64,000 bases of DNA from CALBPI01 sp038531945 (GCA_038531945.1 JBCBBH010000002.1:682001-746000), one strand, 5' to 3'; shown: positions 33,815 to 43,939, numbered from the stretch's first letter. A program made the numbers and translations. Notes: generated by a model not told the origin, from the sequence alone.

Positions 33815-35162
33815 AAAACTGTCTCGGGAACCGGTTGTGAGCGGAATTCGGGCGTTGACCCATGATGGACGCGGCATCGCTGACAGCGAGGGGAAGGCCG
33901 TGTTTGTGGAAGGGGCACTGCCCGGCGAGCAAGTCCAGTGGACTCGGGCACGACGGAAACGGAACTACGATGAGGCGCGATGCGACGCGGTCATCGAAGC
34001 GAGTCCGGACCGCGTTGAGTCGGCATGCGAAGTCTTCGGTGTGTGCGGCGGCTGTGTTATGCAGCACATGAGCTTAGATCTCCAACTGTCTACAAAACAT
34101 CAAGTTTTAGTAGACAATCTAGCTCGCGTCGCTGGACTTCAACCAAGAAAATGGCTGGCGCCCGCGATGGCAGATGCATGGAATTATCGTCGTCGTGCAC
34201 GCCTGGGCGTGCGATTTGTTGACGCCCGGAATCGGGTGCTGGTCGGTTTTCGCGAACGGTTCAAGTCCTACATCACCGACATGACATCTTGCCCCGTGCT
34301 CGTTAAACCGGTCGACCATCTGATAGCGCCACTGGCAAGCTGCATCGGCGAGCTGTCGATTGCGCGGCGGTTGCCCCAGGTGGAGGTCACGGTGGGGGAT
34401 CCGTGCGAAGGCAAAACGCGCCCGGTGATCGTACTGGCGCTTCGCGTTCTCGATCCGCCGACCGACGCAGACAAGGCTCTGCTCGCGGCGTTTTCCGAGG
34501 AGCATGACGTCTGGTTTTACCTTCAGACCGGCGGCCCCAGCACCCTGGCGCCATTGCCCCGAGCAGACGGGCAGGTTGCGCCAAAATTGAGTTACGCATT
34601 GCCAGAGCACGACATCGTTCTACAATTTGAGCCGAACGACTTCATTCAGGTCAATGCGCGCATGAACGAACACATGGTCGGTTCGGCATTGCAACACCTT
34701 GACCCACAGCCCGACGAGCGAGTCCTCGACCTGTACTGTGGTATTGGCAACTTCACGCTGCCGATTGCACGGCGGGCGGCTGCGGTGCATGGCGTTGAAG
34801 GCGAGGCGAGTCTGACGGCTCGCGCGAATGCCAATGCGGCGCGTAACAGTATCGACAACGTCAGTTTCTCTGCTGCCGATCTATCGGAGCCGGCCGCAAT
34901 CGAGGCATTGGCCGGGCAACAATGGGATCGCGTGCTGCTGGATCCGGCCCGCGCTGGCGCGCAGCAATTCGCCGAAAACGCCAGCAAAGTCGGGGCGCGA
35001 AGAATTGTCTACGTGTCCTGCAATCCCGGTACGCTCGCCAGAGACGCAAAGATCTTGTGCGAGTCACAGGGCTACGAGCTGGCGACGGCAGGGGTGATGA
35101 ATATGTTTCCGCATACCGCGCATGTCGAGTCGATCGCGGTGTTCGAACAGGTGGATTCCTGA
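33807..35162 (+). CDS. rlmD: 23S rRNA (uracil(1939)-C5)-methyltransferase
   Basis: Methylates U1939 of 23S rRNA using SAM. An N-terminal TRAM-like region is followed by the [4Fe-4S] Cys cluster CEVFGVCGGC plus CPVL further on. The SAM site is LDLYCGIGNFTLP and the catalytic Cys is in YVSCNPGTLARD. GTG 33807 gives 451 residues (E. coli 433); longer in-frame starts lie inside the upstream exonuclease gene. relA, which often follows, is not here. Confidence 0.95.
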   Translation: MGRKLSREPVVSGIRALTHDGRGIADSEGKAVFVEGALPGEQVQWTRARRKRNYDEARCDAVIEASPDRVESACEVFGVCGGCVMQHMSLDLQLSTKHQVLVDNLARVAGLQPRKWLAPAMADAWNYRRRARLGVRFVDARNRVLVGFRERFKSYITDMTSCPVLVKPVDHLIAPLASCIGELSIARRLPQVEVTVGDPCEGKTRPVIVLALRVLDPPTDADKALLAAFSEEHDVWFYLQTGGPSTLAPLPRADGQVAPKLSYALPEHDIVLQFEPNDFIQVNARMNEHMVGSALQHLDPQPDERVLDLYCGIGNFTLPIARRAAAVHGVEGEASLTARANANAARNSIDNVSFSAADLSEPAAIEALAGQQWDRVLLDPARAGAQQFAENASKVGARRIVYVSCNPGTLARDAKILCESQGYELATAGVMNMFPHTAHVESIAVFEQVDS

Positions 35163-35165
35163 CGC

Positions 35166-36206
35166 ATGGCACTCGGACCGCTGATGATCGACATTGAGGG
35201 GGGGACTCTCACGCCGGCCGATCGCGATTTGCTTCGAGAGCCAGCCGTCGGCGGCGTCATTCTGTTCAAGCGCAATTTCATTGACGTCCAACAGATTCGC
35301 GCACTGATCGCAGCGATCAAGGATCTGCGTCAACCGAATCTACTGATCGGTGTCGATCAGGAAGGCGGTCGCGTGCAGCGGTTTGGCGCACCGTTCACCG
35401 CGCTCCCACCGCTTGGCTGGTTTGGTCTTGTGCACGGCGAGGACCCGACACTTGCGCTGGACCTTGCGCGACAAACCGGATGGCTGATGGCTGCCGAACT
35501 GCTATCCGTTGGGGTTGATCTGTCTTTTGCGCCGGTTCTCGATCTGCATTACGGCGTGAGCTCGGTTATCGGTGATCGATCGCTGCATCGCAATCCCGAC
35601 GTGGTGGTTGGGCTGGCAACGCGAATGATGCATGGTATGCGCGAAGCGGGCATGGCAGCAGTCGGCAAGCACTTTCCAGGACATGGCGCTGTGGTAGCGG
35701 ATTCACATTTTGAACTGCCTACAGATCGGCGGGAATATTCCGCCATGTTTGACGATATACGCGTTTTCGAGCGAATGCTGGCTGCGGGTTTGCCCGCGGT
35801 CATGACGGCGCATGTCGTGTACTCCGCGTTGGATCCGATGCCGGCGAGTTTTTCCAGTTGGTGGCAGACGCAGGAGTTGCGCCAAAGAATGGGATTCTCC
35901 GGCGCGATTGTTTCGGACGATCTTACGATGAAGGCCACGAGTGCGTATGGCGATATCGAGGCGCGCACGGATCTGGCACTTCAGGCCGGGACCGACATGG
36001 TATTGATTTGTAACGACCGACCAGCCGCCGAGCGGGCAATATCACATCTGTCGGAATGGCGACGGCCAGCGTCGATGACCCGTATGGCTCGCCTTCGTGG
36101 TGGAGCGACATTCGATACCCGAAATCTGACAGGAACCGCGGAATGGCAGGCTGCGCGAGCGGCTTTGGATTCGGCCTTGCAGCGCGAGTCTGGCCCCGGG
36201 CTATGA
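35166..36206 (+). CDS. nagZ: Beta-N-acetylhexosaminidase NagZ
   Basis: Removes GlcNAc from anhydromuropeptides in cytoplasmic peptidoglycan recycling. Glycoside hydrolase family 3 motifs: GVDQEGGRVQR, the mobile-loop catalytic His in KHFPGHGAVVADSH, and the nucleophile Asp in VSDDLTMKA. It has 346 residues (E. coli 341). It overlaps the phosphorylase gene by four bases, an association also known in Pseudomonas. Confidence 0.97.
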   Translation: MALGPLMIDIEGGTLTPADRDLLREPAVGGVILFKRNFIDVQQIRALIAAIKDLRQPNLLIGVDQEGGRVQRFGAPFTALPPLGWFGLVHGEDPTLALDLARQTGWLMAAELLSVGVDLSFAPVLDLHYGVSSVIGDRSLHRNPDVVVGLATRMMHGMREAGMAAVGKHFPGHGAVVADSHFELPTDRREYSAMFDDIRVFERMLAAGLPAVMTAHVVYSALDPMPASFSSWWQTQELRQRMGFSGAIVSDDLTMKATSAYGDIEARTDLALQAGTDMVLICNDRPAAERAISHLSEWRRPASMTRMARLRGGATFDTRNLTGTAEWQAARAALDSALQRESGPGL

Positions 36207-36949
36207 GCGCACGGAGCGTTGCGATAGTCGGTGGTACCGGAACCGGTGACTTTGCTCTCGGCGAGCTGCTCGACGAGCAGACCGTCGATACGCCTTTTGG
36301 GAAGCCCTCGGCGCCATTGCGGCAATGCCTGGTGGGAGCACAGCGCGTTTGGTTCTTGCCGCGCCACGGCGACGGTCACCATATTGCGCCGCACCTCGTC
36401 AATTACGCGGCCAATCTCAGCGCGCTCCATCAAGTCGGCGTAACCGACGTCGTCGCATTGAACGCGGTCGGCATTATCGGGCGACGGGTGCCGGTGGGTG
36501 GCATCATGCTGCCTGATCAGATCATCGACTATACATGGGGTCGCCGTCATACAGTCCGCGATGGCGCGTGCGGCAGTCTGGAACACATCGATTTCACAGA
36601 GCCTTATTCGCGCCATCTGCGTCAGGACTTACTGGCGGCGGCACGCTCGGTCGGACTCGACGCGGCTGATGGCGGAGTTTACGGCGCCACTCAAGGGCCA
36701 CGATTGGAAACTGCGGCAGAGGTCGCAAGATTGGGGCGTGACGGCGTCGAAATTATCGGTATGACCGGCATGCCCGAGGCGGCGATTGCACGCGAGCTTG
36801 GGTTGTCCTATGCCTGCATTGCGCTCATCGTGAATGAGGCGGCCGGCCAAGGCGAAGGTGACATCCATGCCCAGCTCCGACAAGCCATGACGCAATCGCG
36901 GGAGCGCGCGAATCAGTTGCTACGTGCGTTCTTTTCGGCAAAAGAGTGA
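36203..36949 (+). CDS. MTAP-family nucleoside phosphorylase, probably S-methyl-5'-thioinosine phosphorylase
   Basis: A 248-residue purine nucleoside phosphorylase of the MTAP family. AIVGGTGTGDF, PRHGDGHHIAPHLVNY and VYGATQGPRLET are typical. The neighbour nagZ matches the arrangement of the characterised Pseudomonas aeruginosa methylthioinosine phosphorylase gene, so that substrate is favoured; ordinary MTA phosphorylase is the alternative. The start ATG 36203 overlaps nagZ; longer in-frame starts are inside nagZ. Confidence 0.85.
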   Translation: MSARSVAIVGGTGTGDFALGELLDEQTVDTPFGKPSAPLRQCLVGAQRVWFLPRHGDGHHIAPHLVNYAANLSALHQVGVTDVVALNAVGIIGRRVPVGGIMLPDQIIDYTWGRRHTVRDGACGSLEHIDFTEPYSRHLRQDLLAAARSVGLDAADGGVYGATQGPRLETAAEVARLGRDGVEIIGMTGMPEAAIARELGLSYACIALIVNEAAGQGEGDIHAQLRQAMTQSRERANQLLRAFFSAKE

Positions 36950-37017
36950 TTTAGGTAGCATTTTCAGACCACTACGCTCGATTTTTCGAGTGTCGGCTGT
37001 TAAATCTGGAGACTGGT

Positions 37018-37959
37018 TTGCGAATCAACCTGAGCCAACTTTTGAAGACGCCCTCAAAAAATGTGCTGAAGAGCATGCTGGACGGCCAGCCGAATCCCGT
37101 GATTCTGGTCGACGCAGCCGAAGGTGCATGGCGAATCCTCTACTTCAATCCCGCTTTCCTGCGGTTGATCGACCGGCCGGCAGGCGAAGTCAGCGGGCAG
37201 GACGCAGAGGCGATTCTGCATGAGCTGGGCGGGAGCGGTCTGAACGAAGCAATCCAGAGCGTCGGTGAATTTCGTCCCCAGCAAGAGTTTTCTTTCGTTC
37301 TTGTCGGTCGGGGCGAGACAGACCGGCAAGTGACCGGCAAGGTGAGTATCGCTGCACCTGGAACGCAACTTCGCACCGCCTATTTTGAGATCGATGCGGT
37401 GCAGGATTCTCCGTCGGGAATCACAGCATCATTCAGTGCCGTCTCCAGCGACGCTGTGACGGTTTTCCTGAAACGCGATCCGTGGTTAGCACTGCTAAGA
37501 CGCGATGCCGCGATCGCTGCACGCGAACAGTCGTGGTTGGCGGTCATCGTATTCCGCGTGGATGCATTAGCCAGCTATATCGAGACCTTCGGTCAACATG
37601 CCGGAGACTCCGCATTGAAAAGGATCTCGCACAGTATTCGTCGACGCTTACAACGTGCCGGTGATACGGCCGCGAGGATTGCCGATGACGAATTGGCGGT
37701 ACTAGTGCACAGTACGACGGCGCCAGCAGCACGGAAGTTCGCCGATATGATTTGCGAAGATATTAAGGCGCTCGCAATCCATCATCCGAAATCACCGGTC
37801 GGTCGGCACCTCACATTGAGTGTTGGCGTCTGCGCTCGGGTGCCTCGAAACGAAGACGATGCGGCCGCGATGCTGGATCAGGCGCGCTCACAGATCGATT
37901 CGCCAGACGGCATTATCACGCTCTATCCATTGCTGGATGACGCTGCCAGCAACGATTGA
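37018..37959 (+). CDS. PAS domain protein with degenerate GGDEF domain
   Basis: A 313-residue soluble protein. Residues about 20-135 look like a PAS sensor (NPVILVDAAEGAWRI, YFNPAFLRLIDR). Residues about 150-310 have the diguanylate cyclase fold: VIFRVDALASYIETFGQ, DSALKRISHSIRRRL, and where GGDEF should be the sequence is ARIADDELAVLV. Loss of both glycines implies no cyclase activity, so a c-di-GMP-independent or GTP-sensing role is more likely. TTG start preceded by GGAG. It converges with the CsiV-like gene 17 bases away. Confidence 0.8.
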   Translation: MRINLSQLLKTPSKNVLKSMLDGQPNPVILVDAAEGAWRILYFNPAFLRLIDRPAGEVSGQDAEAILHELGGSGLNEAIQSVGEFRPQQEFSFVLVGRGETDRQVTGKVSIAAPGTQLRTAYFEIDAVQDSPSGITASFSAVSSDAVTVFLKRDPWLALLRRDAAIAAREQSWLAVIVFRVDALASYIETFGQHAGDSALKRISHSIRRRLQRAGDTAARIADDELAVLVHSTTAPAARKFADMICEDIKALAIHHPKSPVGRHLTLSVGVCARVPRNEDDAAAMLDQARSQIDSPDGIITLYPLLDDAASND

Positions 37960-37976
37960 GAGTGTCGACGCTACGC

Positions 37977-38711
37977 CTACGGCGACGAATTGATCATCTC
38001 ACCACTCGGTTTGCTGATCAGTGCAACGGCGCCAAATCTTGGATGATCAAAAAAGTGTGTCTCACCGCTGCGCATCTTGCGCTTTTCAGCAAGTCGATAC
38101 GTTACGGTTCTTGATCCTGAGTCGTTCGGATCCTTCATGCCGGCCGGTTTCGCCAGCTCCAGATCCAGCGTGAGATGCAAAAAACGCTCGACGTACAGCG
38201 AGGCCGATGCGTTCAAGCCTCCGGGTACGTTCGTGACCCGATCGAGGGCGAGCGTTGTTTTATCCGTCTCGCCGTAAACCGTTTGAGTCCAGGCAGCGTA
38301 AAGTAGCGGCCTGTAGTCTCGGCTGTTACGCATGCGAGCGAATGTCTCGGTCAGATTTCGCTGCTCCGACGCGATGGGTCTCCAGATCAGCGGCTTGGGC
38401 TCACCTTCAGGCTCCGTCTCCTCATCCTCCATCGACGATTCATTGTCGTCACTGTCGGTGAAAGGAAGTTCGGACTGCGATTGCATCGCTCCAATTTGTG
38501 CCTGGACCCGATCGCGGCCCGTGTCGATATATTGCCAGTCCTCACGAGCGCCAACTGCGCCGCTGACATACTCAAAAACGATGACCTCAACCTCGAACTC
38601 GGGGGCGGGTTCGTCTGCTTCAGCGGCAGCGGGGTCCTGACCAGCAGCACGTGGTACGGTTGCAAACAGGATCACCAGCGATAGCAGGGCAGTAGCAAAT
38701 TTGGTGTTCAT
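37977..38711 (-). CDS. CsiV-family exported protein
   Basis: A 244-residue protein with a signal peptide (LLSLVILFATVPRAAGQ). The mature start FEVEVIVFEY and YRLAEKRKMRSGETHFFDHPRF near the end (read in two parts) match the peptidoglycan-binding CsiV family, which in Shewanella and Vibrio relatives supports penicillin-binding protein activity. The middle is acidic (SSMEDEETEPEGE). It lies four bases after the mfd stop on the same strand, as in pseudomonads. Confidence 0.75.
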   Translation of the reverse strand: MNTKFATALLSLVILFATVPRAAGQDPAAAEADEPAPEFEVEVIVFEYVSGAVGAREDWQYIDTGRDRVQAQIGAMQSQSELPFTDSDDNESSMEDEETEPEGEPKPLIWRPIASEQRNLTETFARMRNSRDYRPLLYAAWTQTVYGETDKTTLALDRVTNVPGGLNASASLYVERFLHLTLDLELAKPAGMKDPNDSGSRTVTYRLAEKRKMRSGETHFFDHPRFGAVALISKPSGEMINSSP

Positions 38712-38715
38712 GTCC

Positions 38716-41700
38716 CTAGTTTACCGTGGTATTCGTGCCTGAGCTAAGATGATCGAGTAACTCCTGAAGGGTCCTCACGCGATCCTCACCATCGGGCATC
38801 TCGGCTCTAAATGTCAGCTTGTCAGCACCTTGCAGTTTGTAACGTTCCGGTTGGCGCTGCACCAGCGCGATAATTTGCATAGGATCGATTTTCGGTTGCG
38901 CTGAAAACTTGATGAAGCCACTGTGTTGGTTGGCGTCGATCTTGATGATGTCGAGCAGCTCGGCCTGTTGCTTCAGACGGGTGATATCGAGCAACAAGCG
39001 TGTCGCCTCCGGCAGCAAACCAAATCGATCTATCAACTCGATCTGCAGTTCCCGTAGTTGACTCTCGTCCTGACAGCTTGCGATGCGTTTGTAGAGCATC
39101 AACCGCAGATGTACGTCGGGAACATAGTCCTCGGGCAGCAACGCCGGACGGTGCAGGTTGATTTCCACCCCTGCGTTCAGGGGTTGGTCGAACGCGGGCT
39201 CTTTTCCCTCGCGAAGCGCTTTCACGGCTGTTGTCAGAAGCTCGGTGTACATCGAGAACCCGATTTCCTGAATCTGACCACTTTGGCCCTCACCCAGGAG
39301 TTCGCCAGCGCCTCGGATCTCAAGATCGTGGCTCGCGAGCGCAAAACCGGCGCCGAGGTCCTCCAGAGATTCGATCGCCTCGAGCCGCTTGACCGCATCT
39401 GCTGTCATGGCGTTGCGGGGTGGTGTGATCAGGTACGCGTATGCGCGGTGGTGTGAGCGACCCACACGCCCGCGCAGTTGATGGAGTTGCGCAAGACCGA
39501 AGCGATCTGCGCGGTTGATGATAATCGTGTTGGCGGTCGGCACGTCGATGCCGCTCTCGACAATCGTTGTGCAGACGAACACGTTGAAGTTGCGGTGATA
39601 GAAATCAAACATGACCTGTTCGAGTTCACGTTCGCTCATCTGGCCATGGCCGATCCCGACGCTGGCTTCCGGTACGAGTTTGCGCAGGTCACTCGCGATC
39701 TTCTCGATGTCCTCGACGCGATTGTGCACGAAATATACCTGACCGCCCCGGCGAATCTCACGCAGACAAGCCTCACGAATCAGACCATCGTTCCACCGAC
39801 TGATGAACGTCTTGACGGATAGCCGATCGGCCGGTGGGGTCGTGATCAACGACAGTTCGCGAAGTCCGCCCAATGCCATGTTCAGGGTTCGTGGTATCGG
39901 CGTTGCCGTCAGTGTAAGGACGTCGATTTCCGACCTGAGGGATTTCAGAGCTTCCTTGTGTCGAACTCCGAATCGATGTTCTTCGTCAATAATGACCAGC
40001 CCGGGCGACTTGAAGGCCTGGGTGTGGCCTAACAGTTTATGCGTACCGATTACGATATCCACAGTTCCGTCGGCCATACCCGCCAGAGTCGCATCGACCG
40101 CTTTCTTGGAGCGGAAACGTGACAGCAATGCGACCTGCACAGGCCAGTCCGCGAAGCGATCAACAAATGTCTGGAAGTGTTGCTGAGCAAGCAGTGTTGT
40201 CGGCACCAGCACGGCGACCTGCCGTCCATTCTGGGCACAAACGAACGCAGCACGCAGCGCGACCTCGGTCTTGCCGAATCCCACGTCGCCGCACACCACA
40301 CGATCCATCGGTGTCCCCGCCTGCATATCCGTCAAAATCGCTTCCACCGTATCCGCCTGATCGTCCGTCAACTCAAACGGAAACTCGGCACTGAATTGAC
40401 GATATTCGGCCTGCGGCGTGTGCATTGACACGCCTTTGCGCGCTGCGCGTCGGGCATAGACGTCCAGCAGCTCCGCAGCAACATCGCGAGCCTTTTCAGC
40501 AGCGCGGCGCCGAGCCTTCTGCCATTGGTCCGTGCCTAGTCTGTGGAGTGGCGCCTTGTCCGGTGATGCCCCGGTATAGCGCGAGATCAGAGAGAGCGCA
40601 TGGACTGGCACATACAGCTTGTCGCCACCCGCGTACTCGAGGGTCAGAAATTCATTGGTGAGATCACCCACTGTGAGCGTCTGCAGGCCGAGATAGCGGC
40701 CGACGCCATACGCTTCATGGATAACCGGCGCGCCGACCGTCAAATCACTGAGTTGTCGAATAACCGCTTCCGGATCTCTTTGTCCGCGTCGTCGGCGACG
40801 CCGGGTCCGGACCTGCTGCCCGTAAAGCGCCTGCTCCGTAATCAGCGTCAATGGCGGATCACCGGGGAGGATTACCCCCTCATTGATATCGCCAACCGTG
40901 ATTGCGAGTGTCTGGGCGCCTGTCGCGAAACTGTGCCAATCCGGCACAGTCACCGGTCTCAACTCGAGGTCCTTGCAAAGATCGGCCAGGGATTCTCTTC
41001 GGCCTGCAGTTTCCGCGACCAGCAGGACCCGCCCGGCTGCAGTTGGGTCGCTGACAAAGTCAACGAACGCCTTTGACGCATTGTCCTGATTCGTGGTGAG
41101 CGACATCGGTGGGAGCGGTTTGGTGGCGACATCCATCCCTTCGAGTGGTTTCTCGCGCGACAACGTCATGAGTTCGCGGCTTCCGAGCCGATCCCGCCAG
41201 TCATCCGGTGTGAAGAACGCCTCATCCGGGCGTAGCAACGGCCGACCGTCACTGACGTTCAGAACTTCGAATCGCTCGACCGCCTGGTCGAAAGCGGCGT
41301 TGATTGCCGTAGTCGCTTCAATGTTGGCGGTAACCTGAGTATTGGCTGGTAAGTAGTCCAACAGATTGCTGGTCCCGTCAAAGAACAGCGGCAGGTAGTA
41401 CTCGATGCCGCCGTAGGCAATACCTGCGGAAACATCTTTGTAGACTTGCGCCTGCGTGCCTTCCGGGAAACGCTCCCGATACCGCTGGCGGAACCCTTTG
41501 ACGGACGGCGTATCCAACGGAACTTCGCGTCCGGGAAGCAAAATTACGGCGGGTGTTTGTTCTCCCGAGAGCTGCGTGTCGGGATCGAAGAAACGTAGAG
41601 ATTCGATCTCATCGTCGAACAGGTCAATTCGAATGGGCTGCGCGGCACCCATTGGAAAAACGTCGAGCAGCGCGCCGCGCATCGCAAACTCGCCATGCTC

Positions 41701-42201
41701 AGTTACCTGCGGCACGCGTGCGTAGCCGGTGGCGATCAACTGCGTTGTGAAAGACTCGGTGTCGAGCGTTTGGCCTTCTCTCAGGTCGAGCGACCGTGCA
41801 CCGACGTAGTCGAGCGGTGGAAGACGATGCAACGCACATTGAGCAGCGACGATCAACAACCCGCGGTTCAAGTTCCGTAGCTCTGCGAGCACCGCCAGAC
41901 GCTGCGAGATGATGTCCTGGTGCGGGGAAAAACTGTCGTACGCGAGCGTCTCCCAATCCGGAAAATGCAGGACGGGAAGGTCTTTCGGTAGAAAAAAACG
42001 CGCCGCCGCCTCGAGTTGATCGGCCATCTGCTGCGACTCCGCGAAGTACAGCACGGGGCGAGATTCTTTCGCTGCAAGTTCGGCCAGAGCCAAAGCCGTG
42101 CTCGCACCGACAAGCCCCCCCACGTGCGTTGCACTTGAAGGTGAGGACAGGGGCAGAAGCGTGCGCGGTACCGCGCTGGTTGCAGTCGTTTTCGTGGTCA
42201 T
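38716..42201 (-). CDS. mfd: Transcription-repair coupling factor
   Basis: Removes stalled RNA polymerase at DNA damage and recruits UvrA. It has 1161 residues (E. coli 1148). An N-terminal UvrB-like module, the RNA polymerase interaction domain and the RecG-like motor follow in order; motor motifs are CGDVGFGKTEVAL, DEEHRFG and LTATPIPRT. The C-terminal TRCF domain is present (EIGFSMYTELL). It heads a two-gene unit with the CsiV-like gene. Confidence 0.98.
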   Translation of the reverse strand: MTTKTTATSAVPRTLLPLSSPSSATHVGGLVGASTALALAELAAKESRPVLYFAESQQMADQLEAAARFFLPKDLPVLHFPDWETLAYDSFSPHQDIISQRLAVLAELRNLNRGLLIVAAQCALHRLPPLDYVGARSLDLREGQTLDTESFTTQLIATGYARVPQVTEHGEFAMRGALLDVFPMGAAQPIRIDLFDDEIESLRFFDPDTQLSGEQTPAVILLPGREVPLDTPSVKGFRQRYRERFPEGTQAQVYKDVSAGIAYGGIEYYLPLFFDGTSNLLDYLPANTQVTANIEATTAINAAFDQAVERFEVLNVSDGRPLLRPDEAFFTPDDWRDRLGSRELMTLSREKPLEGMDVATKPLPPMSLTTNQDNASKAFVDFVSDPTAAGRVLLVAETAGRRESLADLCKDLELRPVTVPDWHSFATGAQTLAITVGDINEGVILPGDPPLTLITEQALYGQQVRTRRRRRRGQRDPEAVIRQLSDLTVGAPVIHEAYGVGRYLGLQTLTVGDLTNEFLTLEYAGGDKLYVPVHALSLISRYTGASPDKAPLHRLGTDQWQKARRRAAEKARDVAAELLDVYARRAARKGVSMHTPQAEYRQFSAEFPFELTDDQADTVEAILTDMQAGTPMDRVVCGDVGFGKTEVALRAAFVCAQNGRQVAVLVPTTLLAQQHFQTFVDRFADWPVQVALLSRFRSKKAVDATLAGMADGTVDIVIGTHKLLGHTQAFKSPGLVIIDEEHRFGVRHKEALKSLRSEIDVLTLTATPIPRTLNMALGGLRELSLITTPPADRLSVKTFISRWNDGLIREACLREIRRGGQVYFVHNRVEDIEKIASDLRKLVPEASVGIGHGQMSERELEQVMFDFYHRNFNVFVCTTIVESGIDVPTANTIIINRADRFGLAQLHQLRGRVGRSHHRAYAYLITPPRNAMTADAVKRLEAIESLEDLGAGFALASHDLEIRGAGELLGEGQSGQIQEIGFSMYTELLTTAVKALREGKEPAFDQPLNAGVEINLHRPALLPEDYVPDVHLRLMLYKRIASCQDESQLRELQIELIDRFGLLPEATRLLLDITRLKQQAELLDIIKIDANQHSGFIKFSAQPKIDPMQIIALVQRQPERYKLQGADKLTFRAEMPDGEDRVRTLQELLDHLSSGTNTTVN

Positions 42202-42275
42202 AGTGGCGCTGGCTTCGCGGAAGGCGAGCCGGCGCGCATTATGCCACAGGGCGGTTTCAGTCGCCGATGCGGCGT

Positions 42276-42551
42276 TTAGCCGTTGTCGAGAACCGTATGG
42301 ATGACCCGGTCATACTCGAAGTAAACGGTAAACCCGTTGTATTCCCAGCGCGTGATCGGTGGTTGCCCAACCGCCGCGCGTCGGGTTTGCGGTTGTCCCC
42401 AGCCGGACTCGACTCGCGACATGGTCATACCACGCTGCGGTGCGCTTGCGTCCGTCGCAACAGCGCCCGGGTTCGCATCGATAGTCTCTGCAAACGCGAC
42501 AGGCAGTGCCAACGCGCCGGCGGCCACGAGTGCTGTGAATCTCTTGATCAT
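42276..42551 (-). CDS. Small exported protein, BamE/SmpA-like fold possible
   Basis: A 91-residue protein with a signal peptide (MIKRFTALVAAGALALPVAFA) and a short mature domain with RGMTMSRVESGWGQP then RWEYNGFTVYFEYDR. The helix followed by a hairpin of strands recalls BamE/SmpA-like proteins, but it lacks a lipobox. Similar uncharacterised proteins are found in Xanthomonas and relatives. A good AGGAGA ribosome-binding site precedes ATG 42551. It is upstream of mfd on the same strand. Confidence 0.75.
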   Translation of the reverse strand: MIKRFTALVAAGALALPVAFAETIDANPGAVATDASAPQRGMTMSRVESGWGQPQTRRAAVGQPPITRWEYNGFTVYFEYDRVIHTVLDNG

Positions 42552-42697
42552 TGAAGTCTCCTTCGTGTCGGAGTTTCCGCGAGTCTTTGACGATAATACC
42601 ACCGTGATTTCACTGAGTTACAGGGTGCGCCGTCACATTTCGTGACGGGTGTCTCGGAAACGGGCACTAATTGGACGGTTGTGCTTTAATCCGCGCG

Positions 42698-43939
42698 ATG
42701 CCGACCGCACTCGAACTCTCACTCGCAATGCGCTACCTGCGTGCCCGGCAGGCGTCGCGGTTTGCGTCATTTATGAGTGTTGCCTCGATGATCGGCATTG
42801 CGATCGGTGTCTGCGCACTGATCACGATCCTGTCCGTCATGAACGGTTTCGAGTCCGAGCTGCGGTCGCGCTTACTCGACCTGCAGGCGGAAGGCAGCGT
42901 CGCGTCCGCGAACGGGCCACTGCAAGACTGGCAGGCCGTCCGCGATCGTGTGCTCGATGTACCCGGTGTAGTCGCGGTCTCGCCAGGTGCCGGCGCGGAG
43001 GGCATGGCTAATGTCGACGGTAGACTGGTGCCGATCCTGATCGAAGGCATCGGTCCCGAACTGGAGTCGCAAGTCTCCGCTGTCGCAGGTTCGCTGATCC
43101 GCGGTTCCTTGAGCGAGTTACAGGCAGGCCAGAACGGAATTGTCCTCGGCAGATATCTTGCGCTCGAACTTGGGGTTAACGTGGGTGACAGCGTTGTTGT
43201 CCTGATTCCGCAGTCGAACTCAGGTCGTGTGACTCCGGAGTTATCCAAAGTTCGTGTCGTCGGAATGTTCGATGCCGGCGTGCCGGACTATGACTCGGGG
43301 GTCGGTTGGATGCATTGGCAAGATGTCACTGCGTTGCTCAATCAAGCAGTGCGTCCGCAGCAGCTGCGTCTTAAACTCACAGATCCCTTCGCAGCACCAG
43401 ACGTATCTCGGGCGATTGCCGAACAATTGGGCAATCAATACGTCACGAACGATTGGACGGTTGAGAATGCGAGCTACTTTCGAGCGATCCGCTTGGAGAA
43501 GGCGATGATGGCGTTGATTTTGGCTCTGGTGATTGGCGTCGCTGCGTTCAACATCATCGCCAGCCTGGTAATGGTGGTCAGCGATAAGTCGACCGACATC
43601 GCGATTCTGAGAACGCTGGGACTTGCGCCACAAAGGGTTGTCCGCGTCTTCTTTACGCAGGGGTTGATTCTGGGTTGGTTCGGTGTGTTGCTGGGTATGG
43701 TCACGGGCGTTCTGCTAGCGACCCACGTCACTGACGTGGTCGCGTTTGTCGAACAGCTGATGGGCTTTCAGATCATGCCTGGCGATGTGTATGTGATGAC
43801 CGAGATTCCGTCTGAGTTGCGCCGTAGCCAGGTCGTATGGATCGCGGTGCTCGCACTCGGTTTGACGGCGCTCGCGACCATCTACCCCGCGCGCAAAGCG
43901 GCCGGCGTTCATCCGGCGGAAGCCCTGAGGTACGGCTAA
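42698..43939 (+). CDS. lolC: Lipoprotein-releasing ABC transporter permease (LolC/E family, first copy)
   Basis: Part of the LolCDE complex that extracts lipoproteins from the inner membrane. An N-terminal span (ASMIGIAIGVCALITIL) with MNGFESELRSRLL, a large periplasmic domain, and three C-terminal spans (ALILALVIGVAAFNI onward). It has 413 residues. Which of the two paralogues corresponds to LolC is inferred from position only. It overlaps the second permease by one base. Confidence 0.88.
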   Translation: MPTALELSLAMRYLRARQASRFASFMSVASMIGIAIGVCALITILSVMNGFESELRSRLLDLQAEGSVASANGPLQDWQAVRDRVLDVPGVVAVSPGAGAEGMANVDGRLVPILIEGIGPELESQVSAVAGSLIRGSLSELQAGQNGIVLGRYLALELGVNVGDSVVVLIPQSNSGRVTPELSKVRVVGMFDAGVPDYDSGVGWMHWQDVTALLNQAVRPQQLRLKLTDPFAAPDVSRAIAEQLGNQYVTNDWTVENASYFRAIRLEKAMMALILALVIGVAAFNIIASLVMVVSDKSTDIAILRTLGLAPQRVVRVFFTQGLILGWFGVLLGMVTGVLLATHVTDVVAFVEQLMGFQIMPGDVYVMTEIPSELRRSQVVWIAVLALGLTALATIYPARKAAGVHPAEALRYG

